Below, one piece after another: positions 44,780 to 53,706 of a stretch of 64,000 nt of DNA. Where the stretch lies: positions 1 through 64,000 of the forward strand of contig NZ_QFFU01000012.1 of the NCBI RefSeq assembly GCF_003131185.1, in the 5' to 3' direction. Source of the DNA: Pseudomonas ovata. Lineage in GTDB: Bacteria > Pseudomonadota > Gammaproteobacteria > Pseudomonadales > Pseudomonadaceae. The position numbers and the translations under genes are program-made. The notes below the pieces were generated by a model that was given only the letters and a program-made list of their open reading frames with translations, searched no databases and was not told where the DNA came from. Every line of letters starts with the position of its first letter. Positions within the stretch are counted from its first letter, which is position 1.

Positions 44780-44910
44780 TGATACATACCCTCCAACATT
44801 CTTGTCGACCGGAGCCTTCCGACCTTTGTCGCTAGAAGTATTGCAGTCTGCATGCCAGTTTTTTTATTGAAAAAAACCTAATAAAAACAGTTACTTATAG
44901 AAAAAGTGAA

Positions 44911-44979
44911 AATCGTGCTGCAAGCAAGCTGCACGATTGGGCCCTTGGCATCGTGCGTTCTGCACGAATACCAAGGGCC
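44911..44979 (-). terminator. Double hairpin terminator of the BON-domain gene
   Basis: Reading on the minus strand from the gene's stop, there is first a long hairpin GGCCCTTGG...CCAAGGGCC (44979-44939). A second follows, AATCGTGCAGC...GCTGCACGATT in imperfect form (44938-44911), and then TTTTCACTTTTTC. Two stems back to back should terminate strongly. Confidence 0.75.
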
Positions 44980-44993
44980 GACCCGGAATGCCA

Positions 44994-45839
44994 TCATGTA
45001 GTACGCGCCAGCACCTTCAAGGCATCGGCATTCACACCTTTGACGCCACGGATATTGCGGGCGATTTCGACAGCCAGTTCCTTTTCGGCAAAATTGGCCA
45101 CCACGCCATTGAGGGTGACCACGCCTTCACGGGTGTCGACCTTGATATTCAGGCCGTCGAGGTTGCGGCTATAGATGAGGCTGGATTTGACCTTGCTGGT
45201 CACCCAGGCATCGCTCATCTGTTCAGTCGCGCTCAGCGCCTGCGGCTGGGTCTTGGCGGCAATCGAGTCGGCCGCACTGAGGCTGATCAGGTTATTGACG
45301 CTGACCACCCCGTCGGTATTGGTAGCCAGATTACCGGCCAGCTCCTTGGCTTCGGGGCTCTGGGCACGCCCCTTGAGGGTCACCACGCCGTCGGCACTGG
45401 CCACATCAATGTCCATGCCCTGAGTCACGTTGCTCCACAGCAGCTTGGACTTGACCGTGGCCACCAGCGTAGCGTCTTCGAAACGCTGGGCGAGGGCGGA
45501 GCGGCTGCCAGGCTCGCTGGTGAGCTGGGGATCGATCTGCAATTGGTTGTCGACCTTGTCGATGCCTTGCACATCCAGCGCAATACGCTCGGCCAGCTCA
45601 CGCTCGACCTCGTTCTCGACCTTGCCCGACAGCCTGGCGGTGCCTTGTGCGACATCAACCTTGATATCCAGCGGGCTCAAGTGCTTGTTCAAGGCAATGG
45701 CGGTCCAGATCGAACCTTCCTGGCGGGCTTCGAGCAATGGCCCGGCAGCCTGTTCCGATGCGGCCTGGGCCATCAGGGTGTGCGAGCCCAGCAGCAGCGT
45801 GGTGGCGGTGGCCAGGGCGATGTTCTTGAGCGGATGCAT
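44994..45839 (-). CDS. Periplasmic protein with three BON domains
   Basis: 281-residue exported protein. Signal peptide residues 1-25 or so (TTLLLGSHTLMAQA). Three BON (OsmY-like) domains of about 65-70 residues follow, each with the pattern of I-V-V-x-G-V-V-L-G (for example DVASADGVVTLKGRAQSPEA and DTREGVVTLNGVVANFAEKE). BON domains bind phospholipids, and OsmY-type proteins respond to envelope and osmotic stress. The start at 45839 is chosen for AAAGGAGA upstream. It diverges from algB. Confidence 0.88.
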   Translation of the reverse strand: MHPLKNIALATATTLLLGSHTLMAQAASEQAAGPLLEARQEGSIWTAIALNKHLSPLDIKVDVAQGTARLSGKVENEVERELAERIALDVQGIDKVDNQLQIDPQLTSEPGSRSALAQRFEDATLVATVKSKLLWSNVTQGMDIDVASADGVVTLKGRAQSPEAKELAGNLATNTDGVVSVNNLISLSAADSIAAKTQPQALSATEQMSDAWVTSKVKSSLIYSRNLDGLNIKVDTREGVVTLNGVVANFAEKELAVEIARNIRGVKGVNADALKVLARTT

Positions 45840-46055
45840 GCGGTTCTCCTTTGCAGGCGGGTCAGAACCGCGCGCACGACCTGCGCAGCACGGCCTGAGC
45901 GGTTTTTGCGACAAGCGGGCGGTCGAATGCGCCTGGTAGCCGATGCAAAAGCACATAGCTACCATCCTTGCCGCATAATCAATCAGAATTGACCATGCAA
46001 CTTGCCCGATGATTCCGAGACTAACCAAGACTATTCACTTAGGAGCGTAGGAAAC

Positions 46056-47402
46056 ATGGAAGCAGCCACTGAGAATCAGGGCCGTATTCTGCTGGTGGAT
46101 GATGAATCCGCGATCCTTCGCACCTTCCGGTATTGCCTGGAAGACGAAGGCTACAACGTGGCCACCGCCAACAGCGCAGCGCAAGCCGACGCACTGATGC
46201 AGCGCCAGGTCTTCGACCTGTGTTTTCTGGACTTGCGCCTTGGCGAAGACAACGGACTTGATGTGCTGGCGCAGATGCGTGTGCAGGCGCCGTGGATGCG
46301 CGTGGTCATCGTGACCGCGCATTCGGCCATCGACACGGCAGTCGACGCCATCCAGGCCGGTGCTGCCGATTATCTGGTCAAGCCTTGCAGCCCCGACCAG
46401 TTGCGCCTGGCCACGGCCAAGCAACTGGAGGTGCGGCATCTGTCGGCCCGCCTGGAAGCACTCGAAGGCGAGATCCGCAAACCCAAGGACGGGCTGGACT
46501 CACACAGCCCGATGATGATGTCGATTCTGGAAACCGCCCGCCAGGTGGCGGTCACCGACGCCAACATCCTGATCCTGGGCGAGTCGGGCACCGGCAAGGG
46601 TGAACTGGCCCGTGCGATCCACGGCTGGAGCAAGCGTGCCAAGAAGTCCTGCGTAACCATCAACTGCCCGTCGCTGACCGCCGAGCTGATGGAAAGCGAA
46701 TTGTTCGGGCACAGCCGCGGGGCGTTTACCGGGGCCAGCGAAAGCACTCTGGGCCGGGTCAACCAGGCCGATGGCGGCACGCTGTTTCTCGACGAGATCG
46801 GCGATTTTCCCTTGACCTTGCAACCGAAGTTGCTGCGTTTCATTCAGGACAAGGAATACGAGCGGGTCGGTGACCCGGTCACCCGCCGTGCCGATGTGCG
46901 CATTCTGGCGGCCACCAACCTGAACCTGGAAGACATGGTGCGCAGCGGCCGCTTCCGTGAAGACCTGCTGTACCGCCTGAACGTCATCACCCTGCACCTG
47001 CCGGCTTTGCGCGAGCGCAGCGAAGACATCCTGACCCTGGCGGACCGTTTCCTGGCCCGCTTCGTCAAGGACTACTCGCGCCCGGCACGCGGCTTCAGCG
47101 AGGAAGCACGTTCGGCGCTGCTCAACTACCGTTGGCCAGGCAACATTCGCGAACTGCGTAACGTCATCGAGCGCGCCAGCATCATCTGCCCGCAAGACCG
47201 TGTGGAGGTCGCCCACCTGGGCATGGCCGAGCAACCGGTCAGCAATGCCCCGCGGGTCGGCGCCTCGATGAGCCTGGACGAGCTGGAAAAGGCTCATATC
47301 GGTGCGGTGCTAGCCACCAGCGACACGCTGGACCAAGCGGCGAAGACATTGGGTATCGATGCCTCGACCCTGTATCGCAAACGCAAGCAGTACAACCTGT
47401 AA
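46056..47402 (+). CDS. algB: NtrC-type response regulator AlgB
   Basis: 448-residue regulator paired with KinB. The receiver domain has acidic pocket VDDESA and phosphorylation site Asp59 (FLDLRLG). The AAA+ domain (residues 140-380) shows Walker A GESGTGKGELAR, the GAFTGA sigma-54 contact motif and Walker B GGTLFLDEIGDFP. The C-terminal Fis-type helix-turn-helix is TLDQAAKTLGIDASTLYRKR. AlgB activates algD-related and virulence genes in P. aeruginosa. The start at 46056 follows TAGGAAAC. kinB begins 18 bases downstream. Confidence 0.95.
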   Translation: MEAATENQGRILLVDDESAILRTFRYCLEDEGYNVATANSAAQADALMQRQVFDLCFLDLRLGEDNGLDVLAQMRVQAPWMRVVIVTAHSAIDTAVDAIQAGAADYLVKPCSPDQLRLATAKQLEVRHLSARLEALEGEIRKPKDGLDSHSPMMMSILETARQVAVTDANILILGESGTGKGELARAIHGWSKRAKKSCVTINCPSLTAELMESELFGHSRGAFTGASESTLGRVNQADGGTLFLDEIGDFPLTLQPKLLRFIQDKEYERVGDPVTRRADVRILAATNLNLEDMVRSGRFREDLLYRLNVITLHLPALRERSEDILTLADRFLARFVKDYSRPARGFSEEARSALLNYRWPGNIRELRNVIERASIICPQDRVEVAHLGMAEQPVSNAPRVGASMSLDELEKAHIGAVLATSDTLDQAAKTLGIDASTLYRKRKQYNL

Positions 47403-47420
47403 GCCTGTTATCGGTGTTGC

Positions 47421-49208
47421 ATGAAATTGGCAATCAAGCTGCGTACACGTCTGTTCCTGAGCATTTCCGCGTTGATCACGGTGGCGCTGCTTGGACTGCT
47501 GTTGGGCCTGGTCAGCGTGGTGCAGATGGCCCGCACCCAGGAATCGATGATCCAGGGCAATTTCGTGACCCTGGACCTGGGCCTGAAGCTGCGCCAGAAC
47601 CTGGGCGATCAACTGGTGATGATGCTCGACGCCGACACACCACCGGAGCGTCTGGAAAAGGCTCAGGGTCAGTTTCAAGCCTTGCTGACCCAGGGCGTGG
47701 AGCACGACCGCCTCAACCGCACCCGCAGCGGGTTTGAGGAAGCGCTGGCCAATTACCAGAAGTTTCTCGACGCTTACTGGCGCAATAACCCGAACGAGCT
47801 GGGCATCCGCCGCAACCCTGAACTCAGCGCCAGCTTCAACAGCCTGCGCAATGACCTGCTCGATGCCTACCGCGCCGCGCTGGACAACATCAACATCGCC
47901 GAGCGCAACGCCCGTGAGCGCGCCTACTGGATCGCCGCCCTGCTGGGCCTGGTGGGGCTGGCGGTGCTGTGCATCGGCTTTGTCACCGCCAACGGTATCG
48001 CGCGGCGTTTCGGCACCCCTATCGAGGCGCTGGCCAAGGCGGCGGACAAGATCGGCCAGGGCGATTTCGAGGTGACGCTGCCCATCTCCGCCGCCACTGA
48101 AATGAACCAGTTGACCCGGCGCTTCGGACTCATGGCCGAGGCCTTGCGCAAGCACCAGGCAACCAATATCGATGAGCTGGTGGCCGGCCAGCAACGCCTG
48201 CAAGCGGTGCTCGACAGCATTGACGATGGCCTGCTGATGATCGACCGCCAAGGACAACTGGAACACCTCAACCCGGTGGCCCAGCGCCAACTGGGCTGGA
48301 ATGAGAGCCGCCTGGGCCAACGCCCTGGCGAAGCCCTGGCGCGTCCGGAACTGGATCAGGAAATCCTGCTGAGCCTGCGCGGCGGTACGCTTGAACGTGC
48401 CCCGGACGACCTGGCCATCGATATCGATGGCGAATCACGGCTGCTGACCTACAGCCTGACCCCGGTCAGCCACGCCAACGGCGACATCCTCGGCGCCGTG
48501 ATGGTGCTGCACGACGTCACCGAACAACGGGCCTTCGAGCGGGTGCGCAGCGAGTTCGTCCTGCGCGCCTCGCACGAGCTGCGTACGCCGGTCACCGGCA
48601 TGCACATGGCCTTCGGCCTGCTGCAAGAGCGCGTGCACTTTGCCGAAGAAAGCCGCGAGGCTGACCTGTTCAATACGGTCAAGGAAGAAATGCAGCGCCT
48701 GATGCAACTGATCAACGACCTGCTGAATTTCTCCCGTTACCAGAGCGGCCTGCAGAAGCTCAAGCTGGCACCGTGCTCGATCGAACAGATGATGGAAGAG
48801 GTGCGCCTGCGCTTTGCCGATCGGGCTGAAGAACAGGACATCGTGTTGCAACTGGATATCCAGGAGAACATGCCACGCCTGCACGCCGACCAGTCGCAAC
48901 TGGAACGGGTGCTGGACAACCTGCTGGACAACGCCCTGCGCCACACCCCGGAAAACGGCCTGATCCGCTTGCAGGCACGGCGCCACGGCGAACGGGCGAT
49001 CCTGAGCATCGAAGACAACGGCGAAGGCATTGCTTATGGCAACCAGGCGCGGATTTTCGAGCCCTTCGTGCAGGTCGGCCGCAAGAAGGGTGGTGCGGGG
49101 CTGGGACTGGCCCTGTGCAAGGAAATCGTCCAGTTGCACGGTGGACGGATGGGTGTCTACTCAAGACCTGGGCAGGGAACTCAGTTTTATATGGCGTTGC
49201 CCTACTGA
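47421..49208 (+). CDS. kinB: Sensor histidine kinase KinB
   Basis: 595-residue sensor. TM1 (residues 12-37), a helical periplasmic domain (38-168), TM2 (about 170-190), HAMP (ANGIARRFGTPIEALAKAA), then a PAS domain (LQAVLDSIDDGLLMIDRQGQ). HisKA carries His385 in RASHELRTPVTGMH, the same position as reported for P. aeruginosa KinB. The HATPase N-box is LDNLLDNALRHTPENG, with G boxes EDNGEGIAYG and GGAGLGLALCKEIVQLHGG. KinB phosphorylates and mainly dephosphorylates AlgB. Confidence 0.95.
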   Translation: MKLAIKLRTRLFLSISALITVALLGLLLGLVSVVQMARTQESMIQGNFVTLDLGLKLRQNLGDQLVMMLDADTPPERLEKAQGQFQALLTQGVEHDRLNRTRSGFEEALANYQKFLDAYWRNNPNELGIRRNPELSASFNSLRNDLLDAYRAALDNINIAERNARERAYWIAALLGLVGLAVLCIGFVTANGIARRFGTPIEALAKAADKIGQGDFEVTLPISAATEMNQLTRRFGLMAEALRKHQATNIDELVAGQQRLQAVLDSIDDGLLMIDRQGQLEHLNPVAQRQLGWNESRLGQRPGEALARPELDQEILLSLRGGTLERAPDDLAIDIDGESRLLTYSLTPVSHANGDILGAVMVLHDVTEQRAFERVRSEFVLRASHELRTPVTGMHMAFGLLQERVHFAEESREADLFNTVKEEMQRLMQLINDLLNFSRYQSGLQKLKLAPCSIEQMMEEVRLRFADRAEEQDIVLQLDIQENMPRLHADQSQLERVLDNLLDNALRHTPENGLIRLQARRHGERAILSIEDNGEGIAYGNQARIFEPFVQVGRKKGGAGLGLALCKEIVQLHGGRMGVYSRPGQGTQFYMALPY

Positions 49209-49561
49209 CGGATCCTGCACAGGAACGGCCTGGTGATGGTTGCTCTAGAAAACAAGTTACTGATTTTAATGGATATTAAATTCACCGCTTGTAGGAGCGC
49301 GCTTGCCCGCGACCGAGTGCGAAGCGCTCGCAGAAATTGTGTAGACGCTGAAAATTTACGACTGCGAACCCATCAGGGATCTATGAAACGCCACGAATTT
49401 ACGACTGCTAACGCAGCCGGTCGCGGGCAGAGCGCGCTCCTACCGGGCCCCATGGTTACTGCGCGACAGCGCTCCGCCTTGGCGCTGTGTCATGCAGTGC
49501 GCAATAGGGGGGCAATCAATGAGCCAGGCAAGCAATAGGGGTGGTATTAAAAGCTATTGCC
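49209..49561. other. kinB to EAL-gene intergenic region
   Basis: 353 bases with no gene, most of it occupied by the composite palindromic repeat described separately. Both flanking genes end here, since they converge. Confidence 0.6.
49291..49443. repeat. REPIN-like palindromic element, copy C (composite)
   Basis: 153-bp element with the same ends as copies A and B (GTAGGAGCGCGC, GCGCGCTCCTAC). Its left part follows copy B (GACGCTGAAAATTTACGACT). Its right part follows copy A (AACGCCACGAATTTACGACT). TTTACGACTGC therefore occurs twice, with CATCAGGGATCTATGA between. It looks like a fusion of two elements. Confidence 0.82.
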
Positions 49562-50485
49562 CTACGCCACGCCTTTTTCGGGGGTGTCCATATAACCCCC
49601 GCCGTTGACCAGCTCGACCAGCGCAGCCGCGGTCACGGGACGTGAAAACAGCCAGCCCTGGCCATGCATCACGCCTTCGCCGCTCAGCAACACAGCCTGC
49701 GACTCGAACTCCACGCCCTCGGCGATGACCCGCAATTGCAGGGCATGGGCCATGCGAATGATATGTGGAGCCACACCACTGCTGGCCGCGTCATGGCCCA
49801 GCGCATCAATGAATGCCTTGTCGATTTTCAGACAGTCCACCGGCAGGCTCTGCAGATACGCCAGGCTGCAGTACCCGGTGCCAAAGTCGTCGATCAGTAC
49901 TTTATGGCCACGCTCACGCAGATTTTGCAGGTGATTGCAGGCCTTCATGGCATCGACCAGGCTGCGTTCGGTCACCTCGAAGGCAATCTGTCGCGCCGCC
50001 ACCTGATGCCGGGCCAGCAAGCGGCCAACCACCCGGCCGATGCGCGGGCTCATGACATCGCACGCGGCCAGGTTCACCGAGACATACAAATGCGGATGAT
50101 TGCGCAGCAACGAGCCAAGCTGCTCGAGCAGGCGGCGCAGGACAAAATCGGTGATCTGACGGATCTGCCCGGTGTGCTCGGCCAGTGGAATGAACAGGTC
50201 CGGGTGGGTGACGGTGCCATCGGCGCGTTTCCAGCGAACCAGTGCCTCGGCACCGACACACTGGCGGGTGTCGAGCGTGAAGATCGGCTGGTACAGCACC
50301 TTGATTTCACCGTGGCGTAACGCAGCGTCCAGCGCACGACGCGGCGCCGTGCGTCGGCGCACCCATAGCCAGGCCAGCGTGCCATTGCACAGGGCAATCA
50401 GCAGGCTGGCCGACAGCAGCGCGCTGAATGCGGCGACCAGCAAAGCCAGTCGCCAGGGGTGGTGGATCAGGGAGGCAAGACGCAT
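49562..50485 (-). CDS. Membrane-bound EAL-domain c-di-GMP phosphodiesterase lacking a sensor domain
   Basis: 307-residue protein with one N-terminal membrane span (residues 12-42) and then an EAL domain (48-295). Catalytic motifs look intact: EALVR (80-84), VSVNLAA, FEVTERSL, DDFGTGYCSL, KIDKAFID, AEGVEFE and the C-terminal HGQGWLFSRP. The basic linker WVRRRTAPRRALDAAL resembles the membrane-to-EAL junction of CSS-motif phosphodiesterases, but the periplasmic CSS domain and first span are missing. It lies between kinB and ampDh2 and converges on kinB. Confidence 0.88.
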   Translation of the reverse strand: MRLASLIHHPWRLALLVAAFSALLSASLLIALCNGTLAWLWVRRRTAPRRALDAALRHGEIKVLYQPIFTLDTRQCVGAEALVRWKRADGTVTHPDLFIPLAEHTGQIRQITDFVLRRLLEQLGSLLRNHPHLYVSVNLAACDVMSPRIGRVVGRLLARHQVAARQIAFEVTERSLVDAMKACNHLQNLRERGHKVLIDDFGTGYCSLAYLQSLPVDCLKIDKAFIDALGHDAASSGVAPHIIRMAHALQLRVIAEGVEFESQAVLLSGEGVMHGQGWLFSRPVTAAALVELVNGGGYMDTPEKGVA

Positions 50486-50560
50486 GGTGGTGCTGCACGT
50501 GAGGGAGTCACCCTCAGGTATAGCAACGCGCCGGCCAATGGCACGCTGTCATGGCGCCGC

Positions 50561-51340
50561 TCAGTGCGTCTTGTTGAGCACCTGCAGGATGGCGGCGCTT
50601 TGGGCATCTGGCTCACCGTCGTAACGCGCCGGCCTGAAGCGCATCTGGAACGCCGCCAGAACGTTGCGTGTTTCGACGTCCAGCACGCCGGTCTGCGGCG
50701 TGGTGTAACCCAGGCGTGTCAGTTGCTGCTGAAACCAGAGCATGTCGGGCAGCGCGTAGGCCAGCGCAGCCTGGCGCTGCGCGACTTGCCGTTCGTCGGG
50801 CCAGATGCCCAGGCCTGCCTCGGCCAGGCGCTTCCATGGAAACAACGGACCAGGGTCGAGCTTGCGCATCGGGGCAATGTCGCTGTGGCCAATGATGTTT
50901 TTGACCGGCATGCCATTGCGCTTGACGATGTCCTTGAGCAGGACGATCAGCGCCTGCACCTGCGCTTCACTGTAGGGATACCAGAGCCGGCCGGTCGGAC
51001 TGTCGGTGAAGCCCGGATTGACGATTTCGATGCCGATGGAGCTGGAGTTGAGCCAGGTCCGGCCCTCCCATGAACTGTCGCCGGCGTGCCAGGCGCGGGC
51101 ACTTTCGTCGACCAGCTTGAAAATGGTGGCCGCCTTGTCATCGCCGATCAGGTAATGGCTGCTGACCTGACCGTGGGTGAGCAATTTCAGGGATTGCTCC
51201 TGGGACGCGGAGGTGTAGTGCAGGACCACGTACTGGATACGGTTGTCGAAGTTGACCGAAGGGTGGCGGGTATCCAGCTTCGGACCACTGGAACAGGCGG
51301 ACAGGACGAGCAACGACAAGGCAGCGAAAAACAACTTCAT
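50561..51340 (-). CDS. ampDh2: N-acetylmuramoyl-L-alanine amidase AmpDh2
   Basis: 259-residue lipoprotein amidase. Signal with lipobox LSAC (lipidated Cys about residue 16). The Amidase_2 domain (residues 35-175) has zinc ligands in VVLHYTSA, IIGHSDIAP and LDPGPLFPW. A C-terminal peptidoglycan-binding-like helical domain (FQQQLTRLGYTTPQTGVLDV) follows. It cleaves muropeptides in the periplasm and affects beta-lactamase induction and cell-wall turnover. Position next to kinB matches P. aeruginosa. The start at 51340 gives a proper signal peptide. Confidence 0.92.
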   Translation of the reverse strand: MKLFFAALSLLVLSACSSGPKLDTRHPSVNFDNRIQYVVLHYTSASQEQSLKLLTHGQVSSHYLIGDDKAATIFKLVDESARAWHAGDSSWEGRTWLNSSSIGIEIVNPGFTDSPTGRLWYPYSEAQVQALIVLLKDIVKRNGMPVKNIIGHSDIAPMRKLDPGPLFPWKRLAEAGLGIWPDERQVAQRQAALAYALPDMLWFQQQLTRLGYTTPQTGVLDVETRNVLAAFQMRFRPARYDGEPDAQSAAILQVLNKTH

Positions 51341-51432
51341 AGAGGGACTACTACTGGTAAGTGGCACAAGACGCGCCATGATAACGGAGCCGCCACCTGA
51401 CGCGTGACGTCGATGCCTACGACATGTTTCCG

Positions 51433-53706
51433 TCAGCCCTGTTCCACCCGATTGCGACCGCTTTCCTTGGCCCGGTACAGGGCCTGGTCGGCACGCTTGA
51501 GCGCCACGTCACTGCGTTCACCACTGCGCAGCACGGTCATGCCGATCGACACCGTGATGGTGACCGGCTCGCCCTTGAAGTGGAAAGGGCAACGCTCCAC
51601 GGTGGCACGCAATTCATCGAGCAACTGCAGGCCTGTGTCGACGGGCGTGGCCGGCATCAACAGCACGAACTCCTCACCGCCGAAGCGGGCCAGGAAGCCG
51701 CGACCGTGCAAGTGCTTGTGCAGGGCTTTGGCGACGATCTTCAGCACTTTGTCGCCGGCCAGGTGCCCGTAGCTGTCGTTGATGCGCTTGAAATGGTCCA
51801 GGTCCATCATGCACAGCAGCAGGCTGTTTTTGTTCTGCTGCCAGAGCATGACTTCGCGCTCCAGGCGCTCGCCCCAGGCGGCACGGTTGGGCAGCCCGGT
51901 CAGCGGGTCGATCAGCGCCTTGCGCCGCTGTTCTTCGAGGTTGGCCCGAAACCCCAGCGCTTCCTGCTCCATGCTCGCCACTCGAGTGGCCAGGCCTTGC
52001 AGACGTTCGGCCACTTCACGCTCACGCTCGTCACGCTGGCGCTGATGGGCGTCCATCGCGCCGATCAGGCCTTCGAGGCGATTTTCCAGGACACGCTTGA
52101 GGCTGGACAGGTCCGAGGCGTCCTGCACGCTGGTTTGCAGATCATCGACGTGTTCACGCAGTTGACTGTCAAAGTGGCGAGCCGAGGAATGGCTGGCAGC
52201 ATGCCCGTCGCTGACCACCTGCAGGCTGCTCTGGAAATAATCCAGGCGCTGGTTGAGCTGCTTGAGATAAGCCTCGAACTCATGCTGGCCACTGTCGGTG
52301 ATCGCCAGCATGAAAACTGCCAGGTCATCGAGGATCGGCAGCAATTCGTACCAGTTAAGCCCATGTTCAAGCCGCTGGCGCAGGGCTTCGGCTTGTGGGC
52401 GATGATGTTCGGGCAGGTTCAGGTCGCCCAGCAGCCCCAGCAGGGTCTGCTCGATATGCGCGGCCACCGAGCTGTAGCTGGGTTCGGTGGAGGCGGGCAG
52501 GGCGTAATCGGGATCGGCTTCGGCTTCGGCTTCGGCTTCGGCTTCGGCTTCGGCTTCGGCTTCGGCTTCGGCTTCGGCTTCGGCTTCGGCTTCGGCTTCG
52601 GCTTCAGGTTCGGGCGTGCCGGGCGCGACTGCAAGTCCGGTTTCGGCACTTCCGGCAGGCACAGGTACGTCAGATACCGGGCCGGCGACAGGCTCGGGCT
52701 CGGGCTCGGGCTCGGGCTCGATAGTCTCGGCTTCAGTTACAGACGTATCGAACTCGTGGGCCAGGGCCGGGGCGGATGCTGGCGTGGGCTCGTCATGCCG
52801 TGCTTCAGGCTCGGCCGCCACGGCGGGCGGGTCGACAGGCTCGGCATCGGAAACGGTGGGCAACGGGCTGCCGGCAGGCTCGACAAGCGTACTTTCGGCC
52901 ACAGCGGCTGCTGGCTGCGGCTCAGCGGGCAACGCCGACGGCACAGGCGTATCGACCATCGCCGCAGCCTGCAAGGCCGGGGCGGCTGCCGGCGGTAAAG
53001 GGGCCAGAGGCGCCGGCTCTGCTACCGGACTCGCCACCGTCGGAGCCGGCTCATCATCCAGCGGGTCATCCTGCGGGGCCGCCGTGTCATTGGCCGGTGC
53101 CGGCGGCGCTGTCTGGGCAGCGGCCAGGACGCTGGCAAAAGCAGGCTCGGCAGTGGCAGTGGCAGTGGCAGTGGCAGGCTGATCGTGACTGCCGAACAGA
53201 CGCTGCAACAGACCCGGACGATGCGGTTCATCCTTGTGCTCGAGCGCTCCCAGGGCCTTGCTTTGCAGCTCCTTGAGTTCGCCGAGCAACAGGGGCAGCT
53301 CACGGGCCTGACCGGCGCGTTCCTCAAGGCCCTTGGCAAAGCGCTTGAGCGGCTTGCGCACCTCACGGGGCAGGGGCAGGGCCTGCAACTGTGCCACCAG
53401 CTCGGTCAGCGCACTGCTGATTTGCCCGATCCGCACCTCGCGGCGCTGTTCGGAGTCGAGCACGGCTTTTTCCAGGCGCGGAATCAGGCCGGCAAGCCCG
53501 GCGTCCATATCGTCCTTGCGGACGATCTCGCGGATTTCCTTCATGCAGGCGTCGACCGCCCGGTCGGTACCTTCAGCCGCCAGGCTGCTGCGCACCAGCC
53601 CCCGACGCAGCAAGTCGAGCCGCGCCTGCCAACGCTTTTCCAAGCGGTCCTGTTGTTCGATGCCCTTGAGGTATTTCTCTTTCCAACGCTCGGCGTCGTC
53701 ACTCAT
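51433..53706 (-). CDS. dgcH: Diguanylate cyclase DgcH with low-complexity linker
   Basis: 757-residue cytoplasmic c-di-GMP synthase. Residues 1-170 form a helical, coiled-coil domain (MSDDAERWKEKYLKGIEQQD). Residues 175-400 are a Pro/Ala/Glu-rich linker with dipeptide tracts. Residues 400-560 are a second helical region. The GGDEF domain (about 580-757) has the active loop GGEEF at residues 676-680. The inhibitory RxxD site five residues upstream is absent (HGRG instead). Position and architecture match P. aeruginosa PA5487/DgcH. The start overlaps the upstream gene by ATGA. Confidence 0.9.
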   Translation of the reverse strand: MSDDAERWKEKYLKGIEQQDRLEKRWQARLDLLRRGLVRSSLAAEGTDRAVDACMKEIREIVRKDDMDAGLAGLIPRLEKAVLDSEQRREVRIGQISSALTELVAQLQALPLPREVRKPLKRFAKGLEERAGQARELPLLLGELKELQSKALGALEHKDEPHRPGLLQRLFGSHDQPATATATATAEPAFASVLAAAQTAPPAPANDTAAPQDDPLDDEPAPTVASPVAEPAPLAPLPPAAAPALQAAAMVDTPVPSALPAEPQPAAAVAESTLVEPAGSPLPTVSDAEPVDPPAVAAEPEARHDEPTPASAPALAHEFDTSVTEAETIEPEPEPEPEPVAGPVSDVPVPAGSAETGLAVAPGTPEPEAEAEAEAEAEAEAEAEAEAEAEAEAEAEADPDYALPASTEPSYSSVAAHIEQTLLGLLGDLNLPEHHRPQAEALRQRLEHGLNWYELLPILDDLAVFMLAITDSGQHEFEAYLKQLNQRLDYFQSSLQVVSDGHAASHSSARHFDSQLREHVDDLQTSVQDASDLSSLKRVLENRLEGLIGAMDAHQRQRDEREREVAERLQGLATRVASMEQEALGFRANLEEQRRKALIDPLTGLPNRAAWGERLEREVMLWQQNKNSLLLCMMDLDHFKRINDSYGHLAGDKVLKIVAKALHKHLHGRGFLARFGGEEFVLLMPATPVDTGLQLLDELRATVERCPFHFKGEPVTITVSIGMTVLRSGERSDVALKRADQALYRAKESGRNRVEQG
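52516..52605. repeat. Hexanucleotide microsatellite (GGCTTC)15 inside dgcH
   Basis: Fifteen perfect tandem copies of GGCTTC (GAAGCC on the coding strand) encode fifteen Glu-Ala dipeptides. Copy-number change would keep the reading frame. Confidence 0.95.
52689..52719. repeat. Hexanucleotide tract (GGCTCG)n inside dgcH
   Basis: About five tandem copies of GGCTCG encode Glu-Pro dipeptides (EPEPEPEPEP), upstream in the protein of the EA tract. The array is perfect. Confidence 0.9.
53149..53178. repeat. Hexanucleotide tract (GGCAGT)n inside dgcH
   Basis: About five tandem copies of a GGCAGT unit encode Thr-Ala dipeptides (TATATATATA) in the same linker region. Confidence 0.9.

Noticed and set aside
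52516..52605. Short regular repeats that could be mistaken for a CRISPR array
   Set aside because: Units are 6 bp, contiguous and without spacers; it is a coding microsatellite.
51424..52998. 524-codon plus-strand frame with a Gly-Phe repeat
   Set aside because: The repeat is the reverse reading of the GGCTTC array of dgcH. The minus-strand gene has the GGDEF domain and the correct start.
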